Source of the DNA: Ignavibacteria bacterium
GTDB lineage: Bacteria > Bacteroidota > Ignavibacteria > Kapaibacteriales > UBA961
Reading direction: 5' to 3'
DNA length: 64,000 nt
NCBI GenBank assembly: GCA_016720145.1
Contig: JADJXV010000004.1
Coordinates: 328,782-392,781, forward strand
A model generated the notes under the pieces. That model searched no databases. It was not told the DNA's origin and saw only the letters and a program-made list of their open reading frames with translations. Shown here piece after piece: positions 53,024 through 62,200 of the stretch. Position 1 is the first letter of the stretch, and each line of letters begins with the position of its first letter. Made by a program: the position numbers and the translations under genes.

Positions 53024-55276
53024 ATGACAAATGAAGAACTACAAGAACTCCTCTCGCAGGCAAATTCGACAAAAAAAAAGGGGAAATTCGCTGATACTGA
53101 AAGTATTGCGCGCCAAGTAGTTGATTTGATTACAGATGAGAATGACCCTCTCGTGCGTGTGCGTGCATTATGTTTGGTATCTCAATCCTTGTGGCAGAGA
53201 GGTAGGGCGATGGACGCACTTCCGAGCGCGACAGAAGCTCTTGCTTGTGCGAGTTTAACCGACAACAAGCAAGAACAGGCATTAGTTATTGCCAATATGG
53301 GAATTGTCCAAACTCGAATTTCCAATTATCCGCTTGCCTTGGAGTATTTTCAAAAAGCACTCTCACATTTTGAAGAGATTGGCGATGCACTGAATATCGC
53401 GCGTACTTATGGGAATATCGCTGTAGTATATAAAGATTTGAGTGAGTATCATCGCGCATTGGAATATTATCGTCGTGCGTATGCACTATTCGAAGAAAAT
53501 GGTGATACCCTTGGTATGACCAATATGACCACAAATATTGGAACAACATATTCCTATCTTTCTGATTATCCAAATGCTTTGGAGTGTTTTAACAAAGTAC
53601 TTGCTGTCTATCAGGAGGAAGGAAATAAGTCAAGTATTGCAGTAGTACTTGGTAATATTGGGAATGTAAATCGGAAGCTCGGTGACTACGCACGTGCATT
53701 GGAATTCTATGGTAAATCAATAGCCCTTTTCGAGGAATTAGACATAAAGCATGGTGTAGGTATTTTTACCGTAAATACAGCGAATGTCTATAGCCAACTA
53801 TCCGATTATGAGCGAGCTTTGGAATATTATTCAAAAGTACTTGCAATTTATGAGGAAATTGGTGATCATTCTGGTATTGCACTCATCATAGGAGATATGG
53901 CGCTAGTCTATTATGATCTTGCCGATTATCCCCGCGCTTTGGAGTATAATTTAAAAGCACTTGAGCATCATGAAAAATTTGGGGAGAAAGAAAGTTCTGC
54001 AAGAATGATTGGAAATATTGGGCTCATTTACATGAAGCAAGCCGACTATGAACATTCCCTCGAATATTTGACGAAAGCGCACACACTCCGCAAAGAAATC
54101 GATGATAAAGTTGGAGCTGCCCGCGTTCTGGGGAATATAGGGGCTGTTTATCATTTACAAGGAGATTATCCTCGTGCATTAATTGCTATGAGTGAAGCAT
54201 TGGAAGAATTAGAACACGCCGGGAGTAAATCTCAAGTTGCCGAACTCACCGGACATATAGGTTCGGTCTATGCCACCAAAACTTTTATTGAATATGATGC
54301 TATAAAAGCTGAACAATATTTGCTTACAGCGATTGACCTTTATATTGAGCTTGGAATAAAGAAAATGCTTTATGATAATTACAAAATTTTATCAATGCTT
54401 TACGAACAAGAACGCCGCCTCGGGGTAGCGCTCGACTATTACAAAAAATATCATGATATCGAGCGCGAAGTACAGAGTGAAGAATCTCTCAAAAGTGCGC
54501 AGGCAATGGACATCAGGCGTAAAGCTGAGGAAGCAGAACGTGACAGGCAGATAAAGCTGGCCAGGTTTCAGGAACAAGAAAAAATATTGCATAATATTCT
54601 GCCGGCACAGATTGCCGAACGTATGGTACAGGGTGAGAAAACAATTGCCGATTCTTATGAGAATGTATCGGTGTTTTTCTCTGATATTGTTGGCTTTACA
54701 GAGCTTGCCCAACAAGTATCCGCCGAAGAATTGGTTGTGATGCTCAATGGAATTTTTTCACAATTTGACATGCTCGCCCGCAAACACGGACTCGAAAAAA
54801 TTAAAACTATCGGCGATTCTTATATGGCGGTAGCCGGCGCTCCTACATGGTATGAAAATCATGCTGAACGTGCAGCTTTTTTCGCTCTTGATGTGGCGGA
54901 ACTCATGAAAAATTACCGTACTGCATCGGGAGAAAGAATGGAGATGCGTTTTGGTGTACATTCAGGCAGCATAGTGGCTGGTGTCATCGGTGAGAATAAA
55001 TTTGCGTATGACTTGTGGGGTGATGCTGTCAACACGGCTAGTAGGATGGAAAGTCAGGGCGAAGCGGGTAAGATTCATGTATCCGAGGAATTTTTGAAAA
55101 AATTATTAATGGTTAATGGTGAATGGTTAATCGATGATGCAGAGGATTTTCCCTCATTAACCATTAACAATTTACCATTAACCATTAACGAATTACCATT
55201 AACCATTATCCCTCGAGGTGAGATAGATATAAAAGGGAAAGGAATGATGAAAACATATTTTTTAGAGAAGATCTGA
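53024..55276 (+). CDS. TPR-adenylate cyclase 1
   Basis: This 750-residue protein has a helical N-terminus, about nine tetratricopeptide repeats (40-residue spacing, e.g. DYPRALEYNLKALEHHEKFG), a coiled-coil with EEAERDRQIKLARFQEQEKI, and a class III cyclase domain from about 540. The domain has metal Asp FFSDIVGFT, the ATP-selecting Lys and second metal Asp in KIKTIGDSYMAVAGAP, and YDLWGDAVNTASRM. The Asp and Lys pair predicts adenylate, not guanylate, cyclase. Near the C-terminus a stretch with TINNLPLTINELPLTI comes from a repeated DNA element in frame (55104-55208). It has no signal peptide and no membrane segment, so it is cytosolic. Confidence 0.9.
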   Translation: MTNEELQELLSQANSTKKKGKFADTESIARQVVDLITDENDPLVRVRALCLVSQSLWQRGRAMDALPSATEALACASLTDNKQEQALVIANMGIVQTRISNYPLALEYFQKALSHFEEIGDALNIARTYGNIAVVYKDLSEYHRALEYYRRAYALFEENGDTLGMTNMTTNIGTTYSYLSDYPNALECFNKVLAVYQEEGNKSSIAVVLGNIGNVNRKLGDYARALEFYGKSIALFEELDIKHGVGIFTVNTANVYSQLSDYERALEYYSKVLAIYEEIGDHSGIALIIGDMALVYYDLADYPRALEYNLKALEHHEKFGEKESSARMIGNIGLIYMKQADYEHSLEYLTKAHTLRKEIDDKVGAARVLGNIGAVYHLQGDYPRALIAMSEALEELEHAGSKSQVAELTGHIGSVYATKTFIEYDAIKAEQYLLTAIDLYIELGIKKMLYDNYKILSMLYEQERRLGVALDYYKKYHDIEREVQSEESLKSAQAMDIRRKAEEAERDRQIKLARFQEQEKILHNILPAQIAERMVQGEKTIADSYENVSVFFSDIVGFTELAQQVSAEELVVMLNGIFSQFDMLARKHGLEKIKTIGDSYMAVAGAPTWYENHAERAAFFALDVAELMKNYRTASGERMEMRFGVHSGSIVAGVIGENKFAYDLWGDAVNTASRMESQGEAGKIHVSEEFLKKLLMVNGEWLIDDAEDFPSLTINNLPLTINELPLTIIPRGEIDIKGKGMMKTYFLEKI
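55104..55208 (+). repeat. TTAATGGTTAATGG inverted repeats inside cyclase 1 gene
   Basis: GGTTAATGGTGAATGGTTAA at the start faces several ATTAACCATTAAC units further on. They are in frame with the cyclase and encode the insertion LTINNLPLTINELPLTI. The sister cyclases lack it. Confidence 0.8.
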
Positions 55277-55320
55277 AAAGTAAAATATTCAAACAAACTA
55301 ATCCAATTCAAAAACATATC

Positions 55321-57204
55321 ATGAATTACATAGAAATACAAACCCGGATAGATGCTGCAAACGCCGCAAACAATGATGGCAACTATGACGAAGCAGAACA
55401 CATCGCCTTCGAGGTGCTTGAAGAACTCGATAGTTTCACAGCCCAAATCCTCAAAAATATAGATGGATCATCAGAACCTTTGTTAGTAGGAGATACGGAT
55501 CCGATTCTTTTACGCACCGATGCTCTTTTTGTACTCGTCTACGCTGCCCATCGTCGAGGAATGTTTAATGCCGCACTCGAACACGCTGAGCGAATACTTG
55601 CTCTTGCAGAGCAGTATTCACTGAATCAAATACTCCCAAAAGCTTGGAATGCTTTGGGAAATATTTATCTTTATCTTGGTACTTACGACAAGTCTTTAGA
55701 AAATTACACCAAAGCATTAGCTGTATTTGAAGAACTCGGATTAAAACCGAATGTAGCAACTATTATGGGGAATATCGGACTTGTGTATTATTCCCTAGGA
55801 ATTTATGATAAATCAATGGAATGCAACACCAAAGCATTAGCCACTTTCGAAGAACTCGGTTCAAAAAAAGGGATAGCAAATACTCTGAGGAGTATCGGAC
55901 TAGTGTATATCCATCTTGGTGACAACGACATGGCATTAGAGTACTTTTCCAAATCATTATCAATCATCGAAGAACTTGGAGAAAAAACTGCGGTAGCAGT
56001 CAGTATGGGAAGTATTGGAGCAGTGTATCTCAATCTTAAGAGTTATGACAAGTCTTTGGAATTCTATTCCAAATCATTATCTATCCACGAAGAACTCGGG
56101 GAAAAATCATCAGTAGCACGTGAAATGGGAAACATTGGAAATTTATATCAAATTGTTGGTTTATATGACAAATCTTTGGAATACATGTTCCAAGCATTAT
56201 CCGTCCATGAAGCACTCGGAGCAAAAGCACCATCTGCCTTAGTTATGGGTTGTATTGGGCTGTTGTATGCTAATCAGAAATTTGAGGGGTACGATTCATA
56301 CAAATCAGAAGAGTATTTGCTGAAAGCAATAGCACTAAATGAAGAAATAGGAGCAAAACATAATTTGTACGAGAATCATCTATACTTAGCTAACCACTAC
56401 AAACAAAATGGACGATGGAAGGATTTTGCATTCCATTTTGAGAGATACCATGATATTGAGAAAGCAGTCAGAAGTGAAGAAGCGCAGAGGAAAACAGAAC
56501 AATTAGAGTATCAGCGTAAGATAGAAGAATCAGAACGTGACCGCCAAGTGAAACTTGCCAGATTTCAAGAGCAAGAGAAAATTCTCCATAATATTCTTCC
56601 TGCTAACATCGCCGATCGCATGCTCGACGGCGAGAAAACAATTGCCGATAGCCATGAAAATGTATCGGTATTTTTCTCGGATATCGTTGGCTTTACCAAG
56701 CTTTCCCAACAAGTAAACGCCCAAGATTTAGTAGGAATGTTGAATGGTATATTCAGTCAATTCGACCAACTCGCCCGCAAGCATGGACTCGAAAAAATCA
56801 AAACAATTGGCGACGCCTATATGGCAGTCTGCGGCGCACCGATTCACATAGATAATCATGCAGAACGCACGGCATTATTTGCGCTCGAAGTAGCAGATAT
56901 GATGAATAATTATTCCACTGTCACCAGCGATAAGGTATCGATTCGTATTGGTTTACACTCAGGTAGTGTCGTCGCGGGAATTATCGGTGAGAATAAATTC
57001 GCCTATGATATGTGGGGCGATGCGGTGAATACCGCAAGTAGGATGGAGAGTCACGGAGAGCCGGGGAAGATACATGTGAGCGAGGAATTCAAACACGCCG
57101 TAGAGACGTTCCATGCAACGTCTCTACAATTTATCCGGCGCGGCGAAATCAACATCAAAGGCAAAGGCATGATGAAGACGTATTTTTTAGAAAAGAATAT
57201 CTGA
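55321..57204 (+). CDS. TPR-adenylate cyclase 2
   Basis: This 627-residue paralogue has seven or so TPRs (SLEFYSKSLSIHEELGEKSSVAREMGNIG) and a cyclase domain from about 450. Catalytic features are FFSDIVGFTKLSQQ, KIKTIGDAYMAVCGAP and YDMWGDAVNTASRMESHGE. It lies 44 bp after cyclase 1. In the same loop as the insert in cyclase 1 it carries a palindromic DNA repeat (57100-57127) that encodes VETFHATSLQF. All the residues needed for catalysis remain. Confidence 0.9.
   Translation: MNYIEIQTRIDAANAANNDGNYDEAEHIAFEVLEELDSFTAQILKNIDGSSEPLLVGDTDPILLRTDALFVLVYAAHRRGMFNAALEHAERILALAEQYSLNQILPKAWNALGNIYLYLGTYDKSLENYTKALAVFEELGLKPNVATIMGNIGLVYYSLGIYDKSMECNTKALATFEELGSKKGIANTLRSIGLVYIHLGDNDMALEYFSKSLSIIEELGEKTAVAVSMGSIGAVYLNLKSYDKSLEFYSKSLSIHEELGEKSSVAREMGNIGNLYQIVGLYDKSLEYMFQALSVHEALGAKAPSALVMGCIGLLYANQKFEGYDSYKSEEYLLKAIALNEEIGAKHNLYENHLYLANHYKQNGRWKDFAFHFERYHDIEKAVRSEEAQRKTEQLEYQRKIEESERDRQVKLARFQEQEKILHNILPANIADRMLDGEKTIADSHENVSVFFSDIVGFTKLSQQVNAQDLVGMLNGIFSQFDQLARKHGLEKIKTIGDAYMAVCGAPIHIDNHAERTALFALEVADMMNNYSTVTSDKVSIRIGLHSGSVVAGIIGENKFAYDMWGDAVNTASRMESHGEPGKIHVSEEFKHAVETFHATSLQFIRRGEINIKGKGMMKTYFLEKNI
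57100..57127 (+). repeat. GTAGAGACGTT palindrome inside cyclase 2 gene
   Basis: GTAGAGACGTT and AACGTCTCTAC flank CCATGC. This is a common intergenic palindrome in many bacterial genomes; here it is translated in frame. Confidence 0.9.
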
Positions 57205-57302
57205 ATTAGGATTCATAGGATGAAAGGATTGCAGGATTATCATGATTCTAATTTTTTTAACATTGGTATGGATATAGGATCACTACGGTGAAATTGCCGT
57301 GA

Positions 57303-59369
57303 ATGAAGAAGTATAATTATCTCAAAAACATGAGCTCCATTATGAAATCAGAAATAAGAGAACTATTACAACAGGCGGAAAATGCGAATCGTTACGAAAA
57401 TTTTGCAGAAGCAGAATTACTCTGTCGGCGTGTATTGGAAGAGTCGGAAACTCTGCAAGCACGTTCGGACGAGGAAATGCTCTCGGGAATTATGTCATTA
57501 CCGGCAAGTCTGCAAAATGCAGTAGCTCTGCGGGTACTTTCTGAATCCTTATGGCGTAGAGAGATGGCATTAAAAGGGTTACCTTTTGCGTTAGCAGGAC
57601 TGAGCATTGCCATTGAACTGGAGCACGAACCCCAGCAAGCAGAATCGCTTACGAATGTAGGAATTATTTACGACCATCTTTCGGATTATGAACACGCTCT
57701 CGAGTATTATGAAAAAGCATTAGCTCTCGAAGAAAAACGAGGTAATAACAATGGAATTACAAGCAATCTTGGCTACATCGGGATGATATATAGTCACCTT
57801 TCGGACTATCCTCGTGCTCTAGAATACATGCAAAAAAGTATAGCTATTGAGGAAGAGCTTGGTAATGAGAACAACATAGCGGCTTCACTTCATAATATCG
57901 GGACGGTCTATAGTCATCTTGGGGATTATTCCCGTGCTTTGGAATATTTCGGGAAGGCACTTGCCATGAATGAAAAAAATGGCAATAACGTATGGATGGC
58001 TAATAATTTCACCCATATCAGTCAAATCTATTGGCAGATGTCGGACTATCCGCTTGCATTGGAATACTCCCAAAAATCTCTCGCAATCAGAGAACAATAT
58101 CAGGGGAAAGACGCAGCTACATCTGCGCTTGGAAATATAGGGTTTATCTATGCATCAATGGGGGATTATTCACTCGCGCTTGAGTATATGCAGAGGGCAC
58201 TGGCAATTTTCGAAGAACTTGGGGTTAAAAGTTCAGTGGCACTTAATCTTCAAAATATAGGCGAATTGTATATATCCATTGGCGACTATTCCCTTGCTTT
58301 GGAGTACTCCTATAAATCTCTGGCAATTAACGAAGAAGTTGGACTAAAGGAATTGGTTGCGAGCAATTATGGCAACATCGGAACGTTGTATGCTCTAAAG
58401 AAATTCGATGGGTACAACCCCAAAAAAGCCGAAGAGTATTTACTGAAATCAATTGCATCCTATGCTGAGCTTGGTGGGAAACAGCAATTACCGGAGTTCT
58501 ATCGTGCTCTTGCCGAGCTGTACCGAGATGAAAAGCGCTGGGAAGAAGCAGACAACTATTTTCAGAAGTATCATCAATTGTATTGCGAAGTTCAAAGTGA
58601 AGAGGCAAAAAAAGCAGTCCATAAATTTAGTTTTGAACGTCAAGCCGCCGAGCGTGAAAAAGAAATTGCCATCGCCAAAGCGGTCGCCGATGCCGAGATG
58701 AACGCCACTATTTCACTGCTCCATAAGGTCTTACCACCAAGTATTGCTTCTCGACTCATCAAAGGCGAGAAAATCGCCGATTATTTCGCCCAGATCTCCA
58801 TCCTCTTCGCCGATATCGTCGGCTTCACTTTTATCGCATCCAAAATGCCTGCCCGTAAAGTACTCGCTTTTCTCAATTATGTGTTCGGAGAATTTGATAG
58901 AATAATAGAACATCACGGCTGTGAGAAAATTAAAACCATCGGCGACGGCTATATGGCGGTAGCCGGCGCGCCTATCGAATGCAGTGACCACGCCGAGCGT
59001 ATCACTCGAGCCGCAATCGACATGATGGGCGATATTCAATTACCCGAAGACATCCGCTCTTACCTACCGAAAGGCGCAATTTTCAATATTAGAATTGGAA
59101 TAAACAGTGGTCCGGCTTTTGGTGGAATTGTCGGCGAAAAGCGTTTTGTGTATGATATTTATAGTGATGCGGTCAATACAGCAGCGCGTATGGAATCGCA
59201 TGGCGAAGCCGGAAAAATCCACGTGAGCGAGGAGTTCGCTTTTCACTTGCAGAATCGGATGGATATGGTGGGTGATGATTTGGGTGGGATTACTTTTGAA
59301 GAGCGTGGGGAGATGGAGATAAAGGGTAAGGGGATGATGAAAACGTATTTTCTGGAGAAGAATGTTTAA
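57303..59369 (+). CDS. TPR-adenylate cyclase 3
   Basis: This 688-residue paralogue has an N-terminal helical segment and about eight TPRs (ALEYYEKALALEEKRG). A coiled-coil precedes the cyclase domain at about 490-688: ILFADIVGFTFIASKMP, KIKTIGDGYMAVAGAPIE, YDIYSDAVNTAARMES. Its cyclase is closer to that of copies 4 and 5 (ARKVLAFLNYVFGEFDRI) than to copies 1 and 2 (LNGIFSQFDQLARKHG). The start at 57303 is uncertain; a Met at 57342 (MKSEIRELLQQAENA) lines up better with the sister proteins. Confidence 0.9.
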   Translation: MKKYNYLKNMSSIMKSEIRELLQQAENANRYENFAEAELLCRRVLEESETLQARSDEEMLSGIMSLPASLQNAVALRVLSESLWRREMALKGLPFALAGLSIAIELEHEPQQAESLTNVGIIYDHLSDYEHALEYYEKALALEEKRGNNNGITSNLGYIGMIYSHLSDYPRALEYMQKSIAIEEELGNENNIAASLHNIGTVYSHLGDYSRALEYFGKALAMNEKNGNNVWMANNFTHISQIYWQMSDYPLALEYSQKSLAIREQYQGKDAATSALGNIGFIYASMGDYSLALEYMQRALAIFEELGVKSSVALNLQNIGELYISIGDYSLALEYSYKSLAINEEVGLKELVASNYGNIGTLYALKKFDGYNPKKAEEYLLKSIASYAELGGKQQLPEFYRALAELYRDEKRWEEADNYFQKYHQLYCEVQSEEAKKAVHKFSFERQAAEREKEIAIAKAVADAEMNATISLLHKVLPPSIASRLIKGEKIADYFAQISILFADIVGFTFIASKMPARKVLAFLNYVFGEFDRIIEHHGCEKIKTIGDGYMAVAGAPIECSDHAERITRAAIDMMGDIQLPEDIRSYLPKGAIFNIRIGINSGPAFGGIVGEKRFVYDIYSDAVNTAARMESHGEAGKIHVSEEFAFHLQNRMDMVGDDLGGITFEERGEMEIKGKGMMKTYFLEKNV

Positions 59370-59473
59370 AGAATTTTTGGATGTACGAATTATTTAGAGA
59401 ATGAAGCCGAAAATGTAATAATTATACTTATTTTTACGGTGGATATAATTTTGTTACACATTCCATTATCGAT

Positions 59474-59680
59474 ATGAATACCGTTACCATTTCTCCGAAA
59501 TATCAGGTGGTCATTCCACGCCAGATTAGAGAATCTCTTAACCTCCAATCGGGTCAAAAAGTACAAGTAATTGAATTTGACGGAAGAGTCGAGCTCATTC
59601 CTTTGCTTTCAATGCAATCGCTCAGAGGTACTTTAAAGATTGATGATACAACTATTGAACGAGAGGAAGACCGCCTATGA
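59474..59680 (+). CDS. AbrB/MazE-type antitoxin
   Basis: This 68-residue protein has the swapped-hairpin DNA-binding fold: MNTVTISPKYQVVIPRQIRE (VTISPKYQVVIP) followed by LNLQSGQKVQVIEFDGRVEL. The C-terminus DTTIEREEDRL probably wraps the toxin. Its stop overlaps the toxin start by four bases (ATGA), which indicates coupled translation. Antitoxins of this type repress their own operon. Confidence 0.9.
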   Translation: MNTVTISPKYQVVIPRQIRESLNLQSGQKVQVIEFDGRVELIPLLSMQSLRGTLKIDDTTIEREEDRL

Positions 59681-60075
59681 AAAAGCTGAATGTTGTAGAT
59701 TCGAGTGGGTGGATTGAATACTTCGCTAACGGTTCGAACGCTGACTTCTTTGCACCTGCACTTGAAAACCCCGACACCCTGATTGTACCCGCCATTTCTA
59801 TTTACGAAGTCTTTAAAAAACTATTAATCACCGTTGGTGAGAAAGATGCGATCCGGCTCGTAGCCAATCTGCACCAAGGGACGGTTGCCGAACTCGATGC
59901 ACCTCTCGCACTTGCTGCCGCCAAACTTGGATGGGAGCATTCCCTACCGTTGGCAGATAGTATTATCTACGCCACAGCCCTAAAGTACAATGCAACACTC
60001 TGGACGCAGGATGTTGATTTTGAAAAATTGAAGGGAGTGAAGTACCAACCCAAAAACAAGAAAGCAACCCCATGA
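59677..60075 (+). CDS. PIN-domain toxin (VapC-like)
   Basis: This 132-residue PIN-domain ribonuclease has acidic active-site residues Asp8 (NVVDSSGWIEYF), Glu45 region (ISIYEVFKKLL), Asp in LPLADSIIYATALKYNATL and Asp in TQDVDFEKL. VapC toxins cleave tRNA or rRNA. The stop codon overlaps the start of the fourth cyclase by four bases, so the toxin pair and the cyclase are read from one transcript. Confidence 0.9.
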   Translation: MKKLNVVDSSGWIEYFANGSNADFFAPALENPDTLIVPAISIYEVFKKLLITVGEKDAIRLVANLHQGTVAELDAPLALAAAKLGWEHSLPLADSIIYATALKYNATLWTQDVDFEKLKGVKYQPKNKKATP

Positions 60076-62200
60076 CATACGAATCCCTCAACGCCCAACT
60101 AACACAAGCAGATGAACTCAACAACACCGGTAAGTACGAAGAAGCAGGAAAGCTTGCCAATAAAGTGCTTGCAGAGATGAACATCCCCTCGAGCCCCTCG
60201 CTTCTTCGCGAGCGGCTCTGTGAAACTGAGGAAGAGCTCCACTGCTCTGCGCTCATCACTCTCTCTACCTCCAAAATGCTGTGTGGTGATTTTCATACGG
60301 CGCTCTCCCTCGCTCATGCCTCAATCGACATCGCGGAAGAAATCAATATCCCTGTACTCAAAGCCAGAGGACTCGGAAATTGCGGGAGTGTTTATAAGGA
60401 ACTTTCGGACTACACCAATGCACTCATGTATCTCGAAAAGGCGCTCGCTATCTTTAAAGAAATCGGTAGTAAAAAAGGAATTGCAGCCGGTCTCAACACT
60501 ATAGGGAGTGTGTATATGGATCTTGCGGACTACACCAATGCGCTCACGTATTTTCAAAAAGCTCTCGCTACCAGTGAAGAAATCGACAGCAAGGTCGGCA
60601 TTGCAAACAGCCTCGGAAATATAGGAATTGTGTGTTTTAATCTTTCGGACTACGCAAATGCGCTCATGTATTTCCAAAAGGCGCTCGCTATCTTTGAAGA
60701 AATCGACAGTAAAAACGGCATTGCAAACAATCTCAGAAATATAAAAAATGCGTATTCTCAACTTTCGGACTACGCCAATGCGCTCACGTATTACCAAAAG
60801 GCGCTCGCTATCAATGAAGAAATCGGTAGTAAAATCGGCAATGCAAGAAATTTAGACGTTATAGGGTCTGTGTATGCTCATCTATCGGACTACGCCAATG
60901 CGCTCACGTATTACCAAAAGGCGCTCGCTATCAATGAAGAAATCGGCAGTAAAATCGACATTGCAATCAATCTCGGCAATATAGGGCTTATATATGCTAA
61001 TATTTCGGACAACACCAAAGCGCTCACGTATTTTCATAAGTCGCTGGCAATCTATGAAGAACACGGCAATAAAGAGGGTATTGTTAGAATTCTTGGCAAT
61101 ATCGGACAAGCGTATCAAAATCTTTCGGACTACGCCAATGCATTAGAGTATTCTTGGAAGGCATTGGCTATCAATGAAGAAACTGGACGTAAATACCCCA
61201 TTGCAGCCAATCTCGACACAATTGGCTCTACCTACGCTAAGCCGGATTTCGACGGGTTCGACGCTGCCAAAGCCGAAGAGTTTTTGCTGAAAGCTATTGA
61301 AATTGGTGAGGAAATAAGCAGTAAAGAGCTATTATATCAGATACATAATAACCTTGCTGATTTGTATAAAAATGAGGAACGATGGAAGGATTTTGCCATC
61401 CATTTTGAAAAATATTACAACATCAAAGAAGAAGTACATAGCGAGGAAGCCAAGAAGCAGGCTGTCCTCATGGAACAGCAAAAGCAGGCCGCCGAACGCG
61501 AAAAAGCACTAACAATCGAACGTGAAATATCCAAGGCAACGACCAGTATTCTCCATAAAGTATTGCCACCAAGTATCGCCGACCGCCTAATCAAAGGCGA
61601 GAAAATCGCTGATTACTTCACGTCTGTCTCCATCCTCTTTGCCGACATCGTCGGTTTCACTCCTATTGCGTCCAAAATGCCTGCCCGTAAAGTACTCGCT
61701 TTCCTCAATTATGTGTTCGGTGAATTTGATAGAATTTGTGAATCTCACGGTTGCGAAAAAATCAAAACCATCGGCGACGGCTATATGGCGGTAGCCGGCG
61801 CGCCGATTGAATGCCCTGACCATGCAGAGCGTATAGCTCGCGCTGCGATGGAAATGATGGGCGATATTCAATTGCCCGAGGACATCGGCACTTCCTTCCT
61901 AAAGGCGCAATTTTCAACATCAGAATTGGAATAAATATTGGTCCGGCCTTCGGTGGAATTGTCGGCGATAAGCGTTTTGTGTATGATATTTACAGTGATG
62001 CGGTGAATACGGCTGCGCGCATGGAATCGCATGGCGAGCCAGGACGAATCCACGTGAGCGAAGACTTCGCGTTTCATCTGCAGAATAGGATGGATATGAC
62101 GGGAGATGATTTGGGCGGGATTGTGTTTGAGGAGCGGGACGAGATTGAAATTAAGGGTAAGGGGAAGATGAAAACGTATTTTTTAGAGGCAAAATCATGA
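60072..62200 (+). CDS. TPR-adenylate cyclase 4 (frameshifted)
   Basis: This protein is about 709 residues when one missing base is restored near 61885-61903. Without it the protein ends at 61934 after LPEDIGTSFLKAQ. The region downstream (YDIYSDAVNTAARMESHGEP to LEAKS) is in the -1 frame. It has about eight TPRs, with very similar 120-bp coding repeats (YANALTYYQKALAINEEIGSK), then a coiled coil and a class III cyclase with ILFADIVGFTPIASKMP and KIKTIGDGYMAVAGAPIE. It starts inside the PIN toxin stop, and its own stop overlaps cyclase 5. Confidence 0.87.
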
